A DNA stretch of 57,554 nt from Alcaligenaceae bacterium. Lineage in GTDB: Bacteria > Pseudomonadota > Gammaproteobacteria > Burkholderiales > Burkholderiaceae_B. Shown here piece by piece: positions 49,161-57,554 of this stretch (position 1 is its first letter; the number at the start of each line of letters is the position of its first letter). The position numbers were made by a program, and so were the translations under genes. Location: assembly GCA_947380655.1 (NCBI GenBank), contig CANCRX010000013.1, forward strand, positions 1 to 57,554, written 5' to 3'. Below the pieces are notes generated by a model that was not told the origin of the DNA, did no database searches, and saw only the letters and a list, made by a program, of their open reading frames with translations.

Positions 49161-51095
49161 ATGGACTTTTCGGGTTTCGTTGTTCAGCTACTCAACGGTT
49201 TAGCGAGTGCGTCTTCACTTTTTCTGGTGGCGGCAGGCCTGTCGCTGATTTTTGGCGTCACCAGAATTGTGAATTTTGCCCATGGTTCTTTTTTCATGGT
49301 GGGCATTTATATTGCCTATTCTTTAGTCAGCACCTTGTCATCGACGATTGGTTTCTGGCCAGCCTTGGTTTTGTCGCCGTTTATCGTGGGGTTGCTTGGC
49401 GCTGTGATCGAAATATTACTGATGCGACGCATTTATCGTGCCCCAGAATTATTTCAATTGCTCGCAACCTTCGCACTTGTGCTTGTCATTAAAGATGCGG
49501 TGTTGTGGTTCTGGGGTGCGGAAGAACTTCTTGGTCCTCGTGCGCCAGGGCTAAAGGGTTCTGTAGAAATTCTCAGCCGACAATTTCCTTCTTATGATTT
49601 GTTTTTAATCGTTGTGGGCCCCGTATTGTTATGCGCGTTATGGTTGTTATTAACCCGAACACGCTGGGGAACACTGATCCGTGCGGCGACGCAAGATCGT
49701 GAAATGGTGGCCGCTCTTGGCGTCAGTCAGGCGTGGTTATTTACGGCAGTGTTTGCATTGGGCGCATTGTTGGCCGGCTTAGGTGGTGCGTTGCAGTTAC
49801 CTAGAGAACCCGCGAATCTTGAGATGGATTTGAATACGATCGGTGCCGCTTTTGTGGTGGTCGTGGTCGGTGGTATGGGTTCAATCCCGGGGGCCTATGT
49901 TGCAGCGCTGCTGATCGCAGAAATGAAAGCTATCTGTATCTGGCTGGGCGTTGTGGATTTGTTTGGTATCCAGATTTCCTTTTCAAAACTCACGCTGGTC
50001 GTCGAATTTCTCGTGATGGCGGTTGTACTGATCTTTCGGCCCTGGGGGCTGATGGGGCGTGCCCAACCTCCTTCACGTCATGCTGCAGAAATCGAAGCAC
50101 CCTTGCGGCGAGGTTCGCGCGGTGCGCATGTAGCCGCCTGGGGCTTGGTGGCGCTGCTGGCAGTGGCCCCTTTTTTGACTGCGCAATCCCCTTACCTGGT
50201 GGTGCTGGGGGTGGACTTGCTGATCGCTGCCCTGTTTGCTGTGAGTCTACATTTCATAATGGGTCCTGCTGGCATGCATTCCTTTGGGCATGCGGCCTAT
50301 TTTGGACTGGGCGCCTATGCTGCAGCCTTATTGGTGCGTGCAGCAGGTTTGCCGATGGAGGTCTCCCTGTTTATTGCACCACTGATCGCAGCATTAGGTG
50401 CTGTGGTGTTTGGCTGGTTTTGCGTACGTTTGTCAGGGGTTTACCTGGCGATGTTAACGCTTGCTTTCGCACAAATTACGTGGGCAGTTATTTTTCAGTG
50501 GGACGCCTTAACCGGTGGCAGTAACGGTCTGACTGGTGTCTGGCCTGCGGTATGGCTGGCTGATAAAAAGAACTATTTTCTGTTGACGCTCGGATTGGTG
50601 GTCCTCAGTATTTGGGTGCTTAGGCGTATTCTGTTTTCACCCTTCGGTTTTGCCATGCGGGCGAGCCGTGATTCAGCCTTGCGTGCTGACGCAATCGGGA
50701 TCCATGTACCGCGTGTGCAGTGGCTAGCGTTCATACTTGCTGGAGGATTTGCGGGATTGGCTGGGGCGATATTCACCTTTTCAAAGGGTAGTATTTCGCC
50801 TGATGCAGTGAGTGTTGGCAGGTCTGTAGATGGCCTGGTGATGGTGTTGCTTGGTGGGATTCAAACGTTATCGGGACCGATCGTGGGTTCGGTCTTGTTT
50901 ACGTGGCTACATGATGCCGTCGCTCGAAATACCGAATATTGGCGAGCGATGCTGGGCGGCATCATTCTTCTGCTTGTATTGCTATTTCCTCAAGGGGTTG
51001 CGGGCTACGCGAAGCTGATCGCTGAGCGACTGACAGCTAAAAAAAATGTTTCAGGTTCAGACGTTGTTGGTGCACAGTCTGGAGCCAAATCATGA
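49161..51095 (+). CDS. Fused LivH-LivM ABC permease
   Basis: One polypeptide of 644 residues containing both permease halves of a LIV-type importer. Residues about 1-300 are LivH (FVVQLLNGLASASSLFLVAAGLSLIFGVTRIVNFAHG; GGMGSIPGAYVAAL). Residues about 330-625 are LivM (GPAGMHSFGHAAYFGLGAYAAALL; GGIQTLSGPIVGS), joined by a basic linker (RAQPPSRHAAEIEAPLRRGSRG). They are usually two genes; the fusion fixes 1:1 assembly. Stop overlaps the LivG-like gene by 4 nt. Confidence 0.92.
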   Translation: MDFSGFVVQLLNGLASASSLFLVAAGLSLIFGVTRIVNFAHGSFFMVGIYIAYSLVSTLSSTIGFWPALVLSPFIVGLLGAVIEILLMRRIYRAPELFQLLATFALVLVIKDAVLWFWGAEELLGPRAPGLKGSVEILSRQFPSYDLFLIVVGPVLLCALWLLLTRTRWGTLIRAATQDREMVAALGVSQAWLFTAVFALGALLAGLGGALQLPREPANLEMDLNTIGAAFVVVVVGGMGSIPGAYVAALLIAEMKAICIWLGVVDLFGIQISFSKLTLVVEFLVMAVVLIFRPWGLMGRAQPPSRHAAEIEAPLRRGSRGAHVAAWGLVALLAVAPFLTAQSPYLVVLGVDLLIAALFAVSLHFIMGPAGMHSFGHAAYFGLGAYAAALLVRAAGLPMEVSLFIAPLIAALGAVVFGWFCVRLSGVYLAMLTLAFAQITWAVIFQWDALTGGSNGLTGVWPAVWLADKKNYFLLTLGLVVLSIWVLRRILFSPFGFAMRASRDSALRADAIGIHVPRVQWLAFILAGGFAGLAGAIFTFSKGSISPDAVSVGRSVDGLVMVLLGGIQTLSGPIVGSVLFTWLHDAVARNTEYWRAMLGGIILLLVLLFPQGVAGYAKLIAERLTAKKNVSGSDVVGAQSGAKS

Positions 51096-51877
51096 GCCTG
51101 TTGAAAGTGGTGGGATTAGGCAAATCGTTTGGTGGTGTCAAAGCCGTCGATGGAATCGATTTCGATTTGCAGGCCGGTGAGTTGCTCGCACTGATTGGTC
51201 CGAATGGAGCGGGTAAGTCCACGACCTTTAATATGATCAATGGCCAGATCCGTGCCGATCGCGGTTCAGTCAGTCTTGATGGGACTGAACTGGTTGGTCT
51301 TCCTCCTCGCCAGATCTGGCGGCAGGGCGTGGGACGAACGTTTCAGATTGCTGAAACATTTTCCTCTCTGACCGTCGTTGAAAATATACAGATGGCCTTA
51401 CTGTCGCATCAGAAAAAAATATTTACATTCTGGTCGCCTGCTAACAAGTATGGACGTGAGCAGGCGATGCGACTACTTGACCAGGTGGGTATGGTGGAGC
51501 AGGCGGACAGGCCTTGTACCGCGCTTGCATACAGTGATATCAAACGCGTGGAGTTAGCAATCGCACTGGCTAATGATCCACGTTTGTTGTTGATGGATGA
51601 GCCAACCGCCGGTATGGCGCCCAAAGAAAGAAATGACTTGATGGCACTGACAAAAAAGCTCGTGCTCGAACGTAATATCGCCGTATTGTTTACCGAGCAC
51701 AGCATGGATGTCGTGTTTGCGTATGCGGATCGGATGATCGTCTTGGCGCGCGGCAGGTTAATCGCGCAAGGGCAGCCTGAAGAAATTCGTCATCATCCCA
51801 AAGTACAGGAAGTATATTTTGGTTCAGGTAAGACTTTTAGGTTAGACAGCGCTGCGGAGCAGGCCCATGCAGGTTGA
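51092..51877 (+). CDS. LivG-type ABC ATP-binding protein
   Basis: ATPase of 261 residues. Seen: Walker A GPNGAGKS, AYSDIKRVELAIALANDPRLLLMDEPTAGMAP with signature region and Walker B, and the LivG C-terminal EEIRHHPKVQEVYFG. The signature is AYSDIKRVE rather than the common LSYGEQR, a small deviation. Linked to the permease gene by ATGA and overlapping the LivF-like gene by 11 nt. Confidence 0.93.
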   Translation: MSLLKVVGLGKSFGGVKAVDGIDFDLQAGELLALIGPNGAGKSTTFNMINGQIRADRGSVSLDGTELVGLPPRQIWRQGVGRTFQIAETFSSLTVVENIQMALLSHQKKIFTFWSPANKYGREQAMRLLDQVGMVEQADRPCTALAYSDIKRVELAIALANDPRLLLMDEPTAGMAPKERNDLMALTKKLVLERNIAVLFTEHSMDVVFAYADRMIVLARGRLIAQGQPEEIRHHPKVQEVYFGSGKTFRLDSAAEQAHAG

Positions 51878-52622
51878 GTACACGACGGCTAATCAAGAGC
51901 AGTTATTGCTGCATGTCTCCGGCCTGTGCGCCTGGTATGGCGCTGCACAAGTGTTGTATAACGTGGGCTTGCAGGTTAAACGAGGTGAGGTTGTGGCCTT
52001 GATGGGGCGCAATGGCGCTGGAAAATCCACCACCATGAAATCGATCATGGGTCTGATGGAGAAAAGGCGGGGGGCGCTGAATTTTATGGGCGCAGATATT
52101 TCAAATCGTCCCACGCATCAGATCGCCTCTCTAGGCTTAGGCTTCGTACCTGAGGATCGCAGAATTTTTACCGATCTGACTGTGATGGAAAATTTAGAGG
52201 TGGGCAGACAGCCTGCTCGCGCATGGCCAGATGGCACAGCAGCACCGGTATGGACGAGTGATAAATTATTTAAATTGTTCCCTAACTTAGGTGAAATGCC
52301 TCAGCGCCGCGGTGGCAGAATGAGCGGTGGAGAGCAGCAGATGCTCACGGTCGCAAGGACGCTGATGGGAAATCCTTATCTTGTCTTGCTGGATGAGCCT
52401 TCGGAGGGAGTCGCACCTGTCATTGTGGAACAAATGGCCAATATGATCATTGCACTCAAACAGCAGGGCGTCAGTATTTTGCTTTCAGAACAAAATCTGC
52501 ATTTTGCTGAGTTGGTTTGCGATCGTGCGTATGTGCTCGAAAAAGGTCAGATCCAATTTGCCGGCAGCATGGCAGAGCTCGAGGCGAATGAAGAAGTTCG
52601 TCGTGCATACCTGAGTGTCTGA
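51867..52622 (+). CDS. LivF-type ABC ATP-binding protein
   Basis: Second ATPase, 251 residues. Seen: Walker A GRNGAGKS, signature MSGGEQQMLTVARTLMG, Walker B YLVLLDEPSEGVAP, and the LivF word GLGFVPEDRRIF. Completes a LIV-type importer with the binding protein, fused permease and LivG-like subunit. The hydroxylase gene starts 2 nt after its stop, so import and first oxidation are encoded on one transcript. Confidence 0.93.
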   Translation: MQVEYTTANQEQLLLHVSGLCAWYGAAQVLYNVGLQVKRGEVVALMGRNGAGKSTTMKSIMGLMEKRRGALNFMGADISNRPTHQIASLGLGFVPEDRRIFTDLTVMENLEVGRQPARAWPDGTAAPVWTSDKLFKLFPNLGEMPQRRGGRMSGGEQQMLTVARTLMGNPYLVLLDEPSEGVAPVIVEQMANMIIALKQQGVSILLSEQNLHFAELVCDRAYVLEKGQIQFAGSMAELEANEEVRRAYLSV

Positions 52623-52624
52623 CT

Positions 52625-53131
52625 ATGCGTGATTCTGAGATCTCCCCCAAAGCTGTGAGTTTGCGTGTCAATGGTGTCTCCCATGAGGTTTTAGTCGACC
52701 CTGACACATCCTTGATGACGGTTTTGCGTAATGACCTGAGCTTGAATGGCCCGAAATATGGTTGTGGATTAGGACAGTGCGGGGCCTGTACGGTGTTGGT
52801 CGATGGTGTGGCGGCCAGATCCTGCGTGATCCCTGTCGGCAAGATGCAGCAGCGAGAGATTGTCACACTGGAAGGCTTGACGACAGACGCTGTGTTGCAT
52901 CCCGTGCAGCAGGCCTTCATTGATGCACAGGCTGCGCAATGTGGCTACTGTTTGAATGGAATGATTATGATGACCGTGTCATTTCTTCAAGATCACCCTG
53001 TGCCGACAGAGCAAGAGATCCGTGATGCGCTGTCTGGAAATCTTTGTCGTTGCGGCACGCACATTGAAATTATCGAAGCTGTCAAAAAAGCATCCAAGCT
53101 GCTCGCTTTGAATGCGCAAAGCGAGCGCTGA
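52625..53131 (+). CDS. 2Fe-2S subunit of a molybdenum hydroxylase (NicA/IorA-like)
   Basis: Small subunit of 168 residues carrying two [2Fe-2S] clusters. The plant-ferredoxin-type cluster uses C47, C52, C55 and C67 (YGCGLGQCGACTVLV); the second uses C106, C109, C141 and C143 (QCGYCLNGM, GNLCRCG). It passes electrons from the molybdenum centre to the hemes of its partner, encoded 3 nt downstream. In P. putida NicA partners NicB in nicotinate dehydrogenase. Confidence 0.94.
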   Translation: MRDSEISPKAVSLRVNGVSHEVLVDPDTSLMTVLRNDLSLNGPKYGCGLGQCGACTVLVDGVAARSCVIPVGKMQQREIVTLEGLTTDAVLHPVQQAFIDAQAAQCGYCLNGMIMMTVSFLQDHPVPTEQEIRDALSGNLCRCGTHIEIIEAVKKASKLLALNAQSER

Positions 53132-53134
53132 GCG

Positions 53135-56100
53135 ATGATAGCAACGTCACACTCACTTAGAACACGAAAGGACTTTTTAGAGTCATCGGGAGTCTTGCTG
53201 GTTGTGCGTGAGCCGCTCCCCGCTCCCGCTCCTGTGAAAGGACAGCCGGCAATGGTTGCGGCCAATCCGGCTGAGGGTGTTGAGGTATTGCTGTCGGTTT
53301 GGGAGGATGGTCGCGTCATCGCGTTAAATGGCCACGTTGATCTGGGCACCGGTATTCGCACCGCGTTAGGTCAAATCGTTGCAGAAGAACTTGATGTGGA
53401 AATCACCCGCGTGGACGTGGTGCTGGGTGATACGGGTCTGGCTCCGAATCAGGGTCCGACGATTGCGAGTACTTCCATCCAGTTACACAGCGAACCCCTT
53501 AGGCGCGCTGCGGCGCAGGCGCGAGCGCATTTGCTGAGGCTCGCTGCTCAGCACTTCAATACAAAAGATATAGAACAGTTAACCGTCCGTGCAGGTGTGA
53601 TTTCTTTACGTGAGGGGTTATCAGACCTTTCAGTATCTTATGCACAGTTAATTGCGCAGCAGCATATAAGATTGACTCTTGATCTGGCGGCACAGGTCAA
53701 GTCTTCCAAGCATTACACCGTAGTCGGGCAGTCCTTGCCGCGTGTGGATATTCCTGGCAAAGCCACAGGTGAACTCACCTTTGTTCACGATATGCGCATG
53801 CCAGGGATGTTGCATGGTCGTGTGATCCGTCCACCCTACGCGGGCGTTGATCACGGTGAGTTTGTCGGTAATCTTTTAGAGTCTGTGGATGAGGCCTCTA
53901 TTGCTCATATCCCCGGGATTCGTGCGGTAGTGGTGATTCGTGATTTTATTGGTGTGGTAGCCGAGCGTGAAGAGCAGGCCGAGCGCGCTGCCGCTGCCTT
54001 GAGCGTTCAATGGAAATCCTGGCCAGGCTTGCCTGATGTCACAAATTTAGAAAATGCGCTGCGTAATAATCCAGCGACACCAAGACGTCTGGTCGAAGAA
54101 GGCGATGTCGATCAGGCACTGGGCGATGCCGACCAGCACATGGCCCGCACCTACATCTGGCCCTACCAGATGCATGCCTCGATGGGTCCCTCCTGTGCGG
54201 TGGCGGATTGGCACGGTGATCGTGTGACGGCCGAACATCCTTATCGTTTGACCGTCTGGGCGGGGACACAAAACCCCCATGTCCTGCGTGCAGATCTCGC
54301 CCGCCTCTCAGGCCTGGCAGACTATGAAATTGAAATTGTTCGCATGGAGGCTGCCGGGTGTTATGGGCGTAATGGCGCCGATGATGTCGCCGCCGATGCC
54401 TTGCTGTTGTCGCGTGCAGTGGGTGCCCCAGTTCGGGTACAACTTACACGCGAACAGGAAAATTTATGGGAGCCCAAAGGTGCTGCGCAATTAATGGATG
54501 TGCGGGGCGGTCTGACGCCTGACGGTTCGATCGCAGCTTACGATTTTTCGACGTCGTATCCTTCGAACGGTGCGCCCACTCTAGCCCTATTGCTCACCAG
54601 AACGATTGAGCCTCAAGCGGTGACCTATGAGATGGGTGATCGAACTGCCCGTCCGCCTTACAGCATCGACAATTTGCGTGTCACCGTCAATGACATGCCT
54701 GCGATCTTGCGCGCCTCATGGTTGCGTGGTGTCTCTGCACTCCCCAACTCCTTTGCACATGAATCTTATATCGATGAGCTGGCAACGGCCGCAGGGGTGG
54801 ATCCACTCGAATTCAGACTGCGTTATCTTGACGATCCGCGTGCCAGAGAGTTGTTGCAGGCGACTGCATCTAAAGCCAGTTGGCAGACACACTCCGCTCC
54901 ACAACAGCAACAGGCCGAGGGAGACATCCTGAGTGGACAGGGTCTGGCCTATGCGCGTTATATCCATAGCAAGTGGCCAGGCTTTGGTGCCGCCTGGTCG
55001 GCCTGGGTCGCGGATGTCGATGTGAATCGCAAGACAGGCGAAGTGCATGTTAAGCGCGTAGTGGTCGGACACGATGCAGGCATGACGATCAATCCTAAAG
55101 GGGTCGAGCATCAAGTGCATGGCAATGTGGTGCAGACAACCAGTCGCGCCTTGCATGAATCTGTCCGTACGGATGCGAATACGCATGCGATCCAATCGCG
55201 TGACTTTGGCAGCTACCCGATCTTGTCTTTCCGCGACGTGCCTGTAATAGAAGTCATGCAGATGCCTAGACCCAATGAGCCTGCGCTCGGGGCAGGGGAG
55301 TCTGCGTCTGTGCCGGGGACCGCTGCGATTGCGAATGCGATTTTTGATGCGACGGGTGTGCGTTTCAGGCAGCCCCCCTTTACCGCAGAGATTATTCGAG
55401 CCGCGTTAAATCCTTTGACCGATGACAGTGCTCACGCAAGTCCGCCTCAGGCGGTGACTATCGCGGCTGCTCAACTGCCCCCCGATGCTGCCTGGCCTCG
55501 TCGACGCAATGTCTGGGTGAGGGCCGGTCTGGTGGCGATGGGGGTGTTGACGGCCGGCGCTGCGTTGCTCGGTTGGCGCGCGGTGATCGCACCGGTTGCG
55601 CGTCCCGCTCTCGCAACCTATTCTGACGACACCATTGCGCGGGGCAAGGTGCTGGCAGATTTGGGTAATTGTGTGTCCTGCCATACGACTCAGGGCGGTA
55701 AACCTTTCGCAGGTGGTCTGGCGATGGAGACTCCTTTTGGAGCCGTTTATGGATCTAATCTGACCCCTGAACCTCAAACCGGTATTGGTAATTGGTCACT
55801 CGCTGCGTTCGAGCGCGCGATGCGCCAGGGTATATCCAGAGACGGTCAGCACCTATATCCTGCTTTTCCGTATACCTCGTTTGCCCGAATGACCGACGAT
55901 GACATCACCGCACTCTATGCCTATCTGATGGCACAGGAGCCTGTGAAAAATGTGGTTCAGGAAACACAACTTTCTTTCCCCTTTAATCTGCGTCCCTTAA
56001 TGGCCCTTTGGAACGCCGCGTTTCTCAATCCACAGCCCTTAGTCACCGAGCCGTCGCAGCGTTCTGCGCAATGGTTACGTGGCGAGTATCTGGTCAATGG

Positions 56101-56809
56101 CCCCGGGCACTGCACCGCCTGCCATACACCCCGTAATGCGCTTGGTGCGGAACAAGTCGGAAAGTCTTTCTTGTCTGGCGCAATGGTGAAAGATTGGGAG
56201 GCACCGGCACTGACTGCACTGTCCAAGGCTCCCGTACCCTGGACGGAGGACGACTTTTTTAGCTATTTGCAGTCTGGATTTAGTCCAAACCACGGCAGTG
56301 CTTCAGGTCCCATGTCGACTGTTGTGCAGCAATTGAGCACGGTGCCACAGGAAGATTTACGGGCCATTTCACATTATCTGGGTTCCTATCAGTCAGCGAC
56401 TCATGATCCAAAGGCAGCCCCAGCACTTGCGACGGCGGTGGTCGCACAGGCTTCGCAGAGTGCACCTGCCTTGACGGGGACTGCTCAGCGAATGTTCACC
56501 ATGGCTTGCGGTGCCTGTCACCACGATGGGCAGGGCCCCAAACTTCTTGGGGTGAATGTACCGTTGGCGCTGAATACTAATTTGCACAGTGCTCGGCCAG
56601 ATAATGTGATTCGGGTGATTCTGGAGGGTGTCCGCGACCCTGCCTCAAAAGATATCGGCTTTATGCCTGCTTTTGGTGAGTATCTCCAGACGCAAGAAAT
56701 TGCTGAGCTTGTTCGTTATATGCGCGCCAGATACGCCCCTGATCAGCCAGCCTGGGGCAATCTTGAGGGACAGATTGACGCCTTACGCAAGGCTGCTGCT
56801 CAGCCTTAA
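53135..56809 (+). CDS. Molybdopterin hydroxylase with three c-heme domains (NicB-like)
   Basis: Large subunit of 1224 residues, probably hydroxylating nicotinate to 6-hydroxynicotinate with electrons going to the respiratory chain. Residues about 45-765 are the xanthine-dehydrogenase-type Mo domain, with the catalytic Glu in LGAGESASVPG near residue 728. A membrane segment follows near 798-820 (GLVAMGVLTAGAALLGW). Three CxxCH c-heme sites come next: CVSCH at 846, CTACH at 993 and CGACH at 1125. NicB of P. putida has the same plan (about 1177 residues), hence the call. Odd: the N-terminus has RTRKDFLESSG, a weakened Tat-like motif. Last gene of the operon. Confidence 0.9.
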   Translation: MIATSHSLRTRKDFLESSGVLLVVREPLPAPAPVKGQPAMVAANPAEGVEVLLSVWEDGRVIALNGHVDLGTGIRTALGQIVAEELDVEITRVDVVLGDTGLAPNQGPTIASTSIQLHSEPLRRAAAQARAHLLRLAAQHFNTKDIEQLTVRAGVISLREGLSDLSVSYAQLIAQQHIRLTLDLAAQVKSSKHYTVVGQSLPRVDIPGKATGELTFVHDMRMPGMLHGRVIRPPYAGVDHGEFVGNLLESVDEASIAHIPGIRAVVVIRDFIGVVAEREEQAERAAAALSVQWKSWPGLPDVTNLENALRNNPATPRRLVEEGDVDQALGDADQHMARTYIWPYQMHASMGPSCAVADWHGDRVTAEHPYRLTVWAGTQNPHVLRADLARLSGLADYEIEIVRMEAAGCYGRNGADDVAADALLLSRAVGAPVRVQLTREQENLWEPKGAAQLMDVRGGLTPDGSIAAYDFSTSYPSNGAPTLALLLTRTIEPQAVTYEMGDRTARPPYSIDNLRVTVNDMPAILRASWLRGVSALPNSFAHESYIDELATAAGVDPLEFRLRYLDDPRARELLQATASKASWQTHSAPQQQQAEGDILSGQGLAYARYIHSKWPGFGAAWSAWVADVDVNRKTGEVHVKRVVVGHDAGMTINPKGVEHQVHGNVVQTTSRALHESVRTDANTHAIQSRDFGSYPILSFRDVPVIEVMQMPRPNEPALGAGESASVPGTAAIANAIFDATGVRFRQPPFTAEIIRAALNPLTDDSAHASPPQAVTIAAAQLPPDAAWPRRRNVWVRAGLVAMGVLTAGAALLGWRAVIAPVARPALATYSDDTIARGKVLADLGNCVSCHTTQGGKPFAGGLAMETPFGAVYGSNLTPEPQTGIGNWSLAAFERAMRQGISRDGQHLYPAFPYTSFARMTDDDITALYAYLMAQEPVKNVVQETQLSFPFNLRPLMALWNAAFLNPQPLVTEPSQRSAQWLRGEYLVNGPGHCTACHTPRNALGAEQVGKSFLSGAMVKDWEAPALTALSKAPVPWTEDDFFSYLQSGFSPNHGSASGPMSTVVQQLSTVPQEDLRAISHYLGSYQSATHDPKAAPALATAVVAQASQSAPALTGTAQRMFTMACGACHHDGQGPKLLGVNVPLALNTNLHSARPDNVIRVILEGVRDPASKDIGFMPAFGEYLQTQEIAELVRYMRARYAPDQPAWGNLEGQIDALRKAAAQP

Positions 56810-56937
56810 TACACCTGCGGCACCCCCAGTCCCAGGGAATGACCGGCCATAACGGTTAAAATCATGAGTTAACTTAAGTCGAAATCAAATTCGTCATCTT
56901 TTTTCAGTCATTTACTTAAAAAATATTCGGGATTCTC

Positions 56938-57554
56938 ATGGCTCTGCAATGCGGCATCGTTGGTTTACCCAACGTCGGTAAATCAACCTTATTTAATGCG
57001 CTGACCAAAGCTGGTATCGCAGCAGAAAACTATCCGTTTTGTACGATTGAGCCAAACGTTGGCATCGTCGAGGTCCCTGATCCACGTCTGGATGCCTTGG
57101 CCGCGATCGTCAAACCAGAGCGCATTCAGCATGCGACGGTTGAGTTTGTGGATATCGCGGGTCTGGTTGCCGGTGCCAGCAAAGGCGAGGGCCTGGGTAA
57201 CCAGTTCCTCTCGCATATCCGTGAAACCAATGCCATCGTCAACGTTGTGCGTTGCTTTGAAGACGATAACGTGATCCACGTAGCTGGCCGCGTTGATCCG
57301 ATCGCTGATATTGAGGTGATTGAGACTGAGCTTGCCTTGGCAGACATGCAGACAGCAGAAAAAGCACTGAACCGCTATCAAAAGACTGCGCGTTCTGGTG
57401 ATAAGGATGCCCAGAAAGTCGTCGCTGTCCTGGAGCAATGTATCAAGCAACTCAACGAAGCGCAGCCTATCCGCGCGCTCGGTCTGTCAGCGGAGGACAT
57501 GGCGTTGATCCAGCCCTTGTGCTTCATTACTGCTAAGCCTGCGATGTACGTGGG
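56938..57554 (+). CDS. ychF: Redox-regulated ATPase YchF (partial, runs off the window)
   Basis: The first 205 codons of the Obg-family P-loop protein YchF, cut by the window end. Seen: MALQCGIVGLPNVGKSTLFNAL with the G1 loop, YPFCTIEPN, VDIAGLVAGASKGEGLGNQFLSHIRE (G3) and the coiled-coil region that follows. YchF (OLA1) binds ATP and acts in stress response and translation. In many proteobacteria it follows pth; here the two are separated by about 18.8 kb containing the CPBP gene and the catabolic island. Confidence 0.97.
   Translation, partial: MALQCGIVGLPNVGKSTLFNALTKAGIAAENYPFCTIEPNVGIVEVPDPRLDALAAIVKPERIQHATVEFVDIAGLVAGASKGEGLGNQFLSHIRETNAIVNVVRCFEDDNVIHVAGRVDPIADIEVIETELALADMQTAEKALNRYQKTARSGDKDAQKVVAVLEQCIKQLNEAQPIRALGLSAEDMALIQPLCFITAKPAMYV

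Noticed and set aside
1..57554. CRISPR array, insertion sequence, integrase or prophage
   Set aside because: No regularly spaced repeats, transposase, recombinase or phage genes were seen on either strand.

Overview
The window reads as a chromosomal segment of a betaproteobacterium, most likely Burkholderiales and close to Alcaligenaceae. Two Bug-type (tripartite tricarboxylate transporter) binding proteins, the order mutM / TPR protein / lolB / ispE / tRNA-Gln / prs / rplY / pth, and a coq7 gene all point that way. The assignment rests on recognising gene families and gene order; no database search was run.

Layout. 10-9.7 kb: uptake systems (MFS, sodium symporter), a beta carbonic anhydrase, a Tat-exported amidohydrolase, two OafA-type acyltransferases around a small lipoprotein, and an Old Yellow Enzyme. 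9.8-12.7 kb: a Spy-like periplasmic protein, then a minus-strand group of EmrE-type exporter, signal-less binding-protein domain, PhnA/YjdM zinc-ribbon protein and methyltransferase. 12.8-14.7 kb: a Bug protein with a TfdA/TauD-type dioxygenase. 14.7-20.5 kb: housekeeping and membrane genes (DUF1345, cytochrome b561, YdgA-like, folA, thyA, OsmC, coq7). 20.5-21.0 kb is the only gene-free stretch above 300 bases; it holds two intrinsic terminators and a promoter, and looks like a small RNA or leader attenuator. 21.0-26.3 kb: nucleotide-sugar genes (tviB/wbpO- and wbpP-like, pgi, algC-like). 26.5-32.1 kb: FAD oxidoreductase, LTA-synthase-like sulfatase, fumarylacetoacetase, mutM. 32.1-38.8 kb: the conserved run from the TPR protein to pth plus a CPBP-type membrane protein. 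38.85-56.8 kb: an accessory catabolic island. 56.9 kb to the end: ychF, cut by the window edge.

The island is the most interesting part. It lies between pth/CPBP and ychF, genes that are usually close neighbours. It encodes a nicotinate-dehydrogenase-like molybdenum hydroxylase (2Fe-2S subunit plus a molybdopterin/tri-heme subunit), a 6-hydroxynicotinate reductase homologue, an enamidase homologue, UPF0280 and DUF1185 proteins, a LIV-type ABC importer with a fused LivH-LivM permease, a Bug protein and a TetR regulator. This resembles the reductive nicotinate route known from Eubacterium barkeri, joined to a respiratory hydroxylase.

Within the island, a NadC paralogue overlaps by 4 nt a gene encoding a fusion of PhnN (ribose 1,5-bisphosphate phosphokinase) with an archaeal-type AMP-phosphorylase domain. 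Together these three activities could form a closed PRPP cycle: quinolinate + PRPP -> nicotinate mononucleotide + CO2 + PPi; mononucleotide + Pi -> nicotinate + ribose 1,5-bisphosphate; ribose 1,5-bisphosphate + ATP -> PRPP. The net effect would be decarboxylation of a pyridine dicarboxylate at the nucleotide level, feeding nicotinate into the reductive route. This is an inference, but the fusion and gene order directly suggest it. Three copies of a 16-bp inverted repeat (TGTAG-N6-CTACA) sit in the two divergent promoter regions of the island and are probably the TetR operator.
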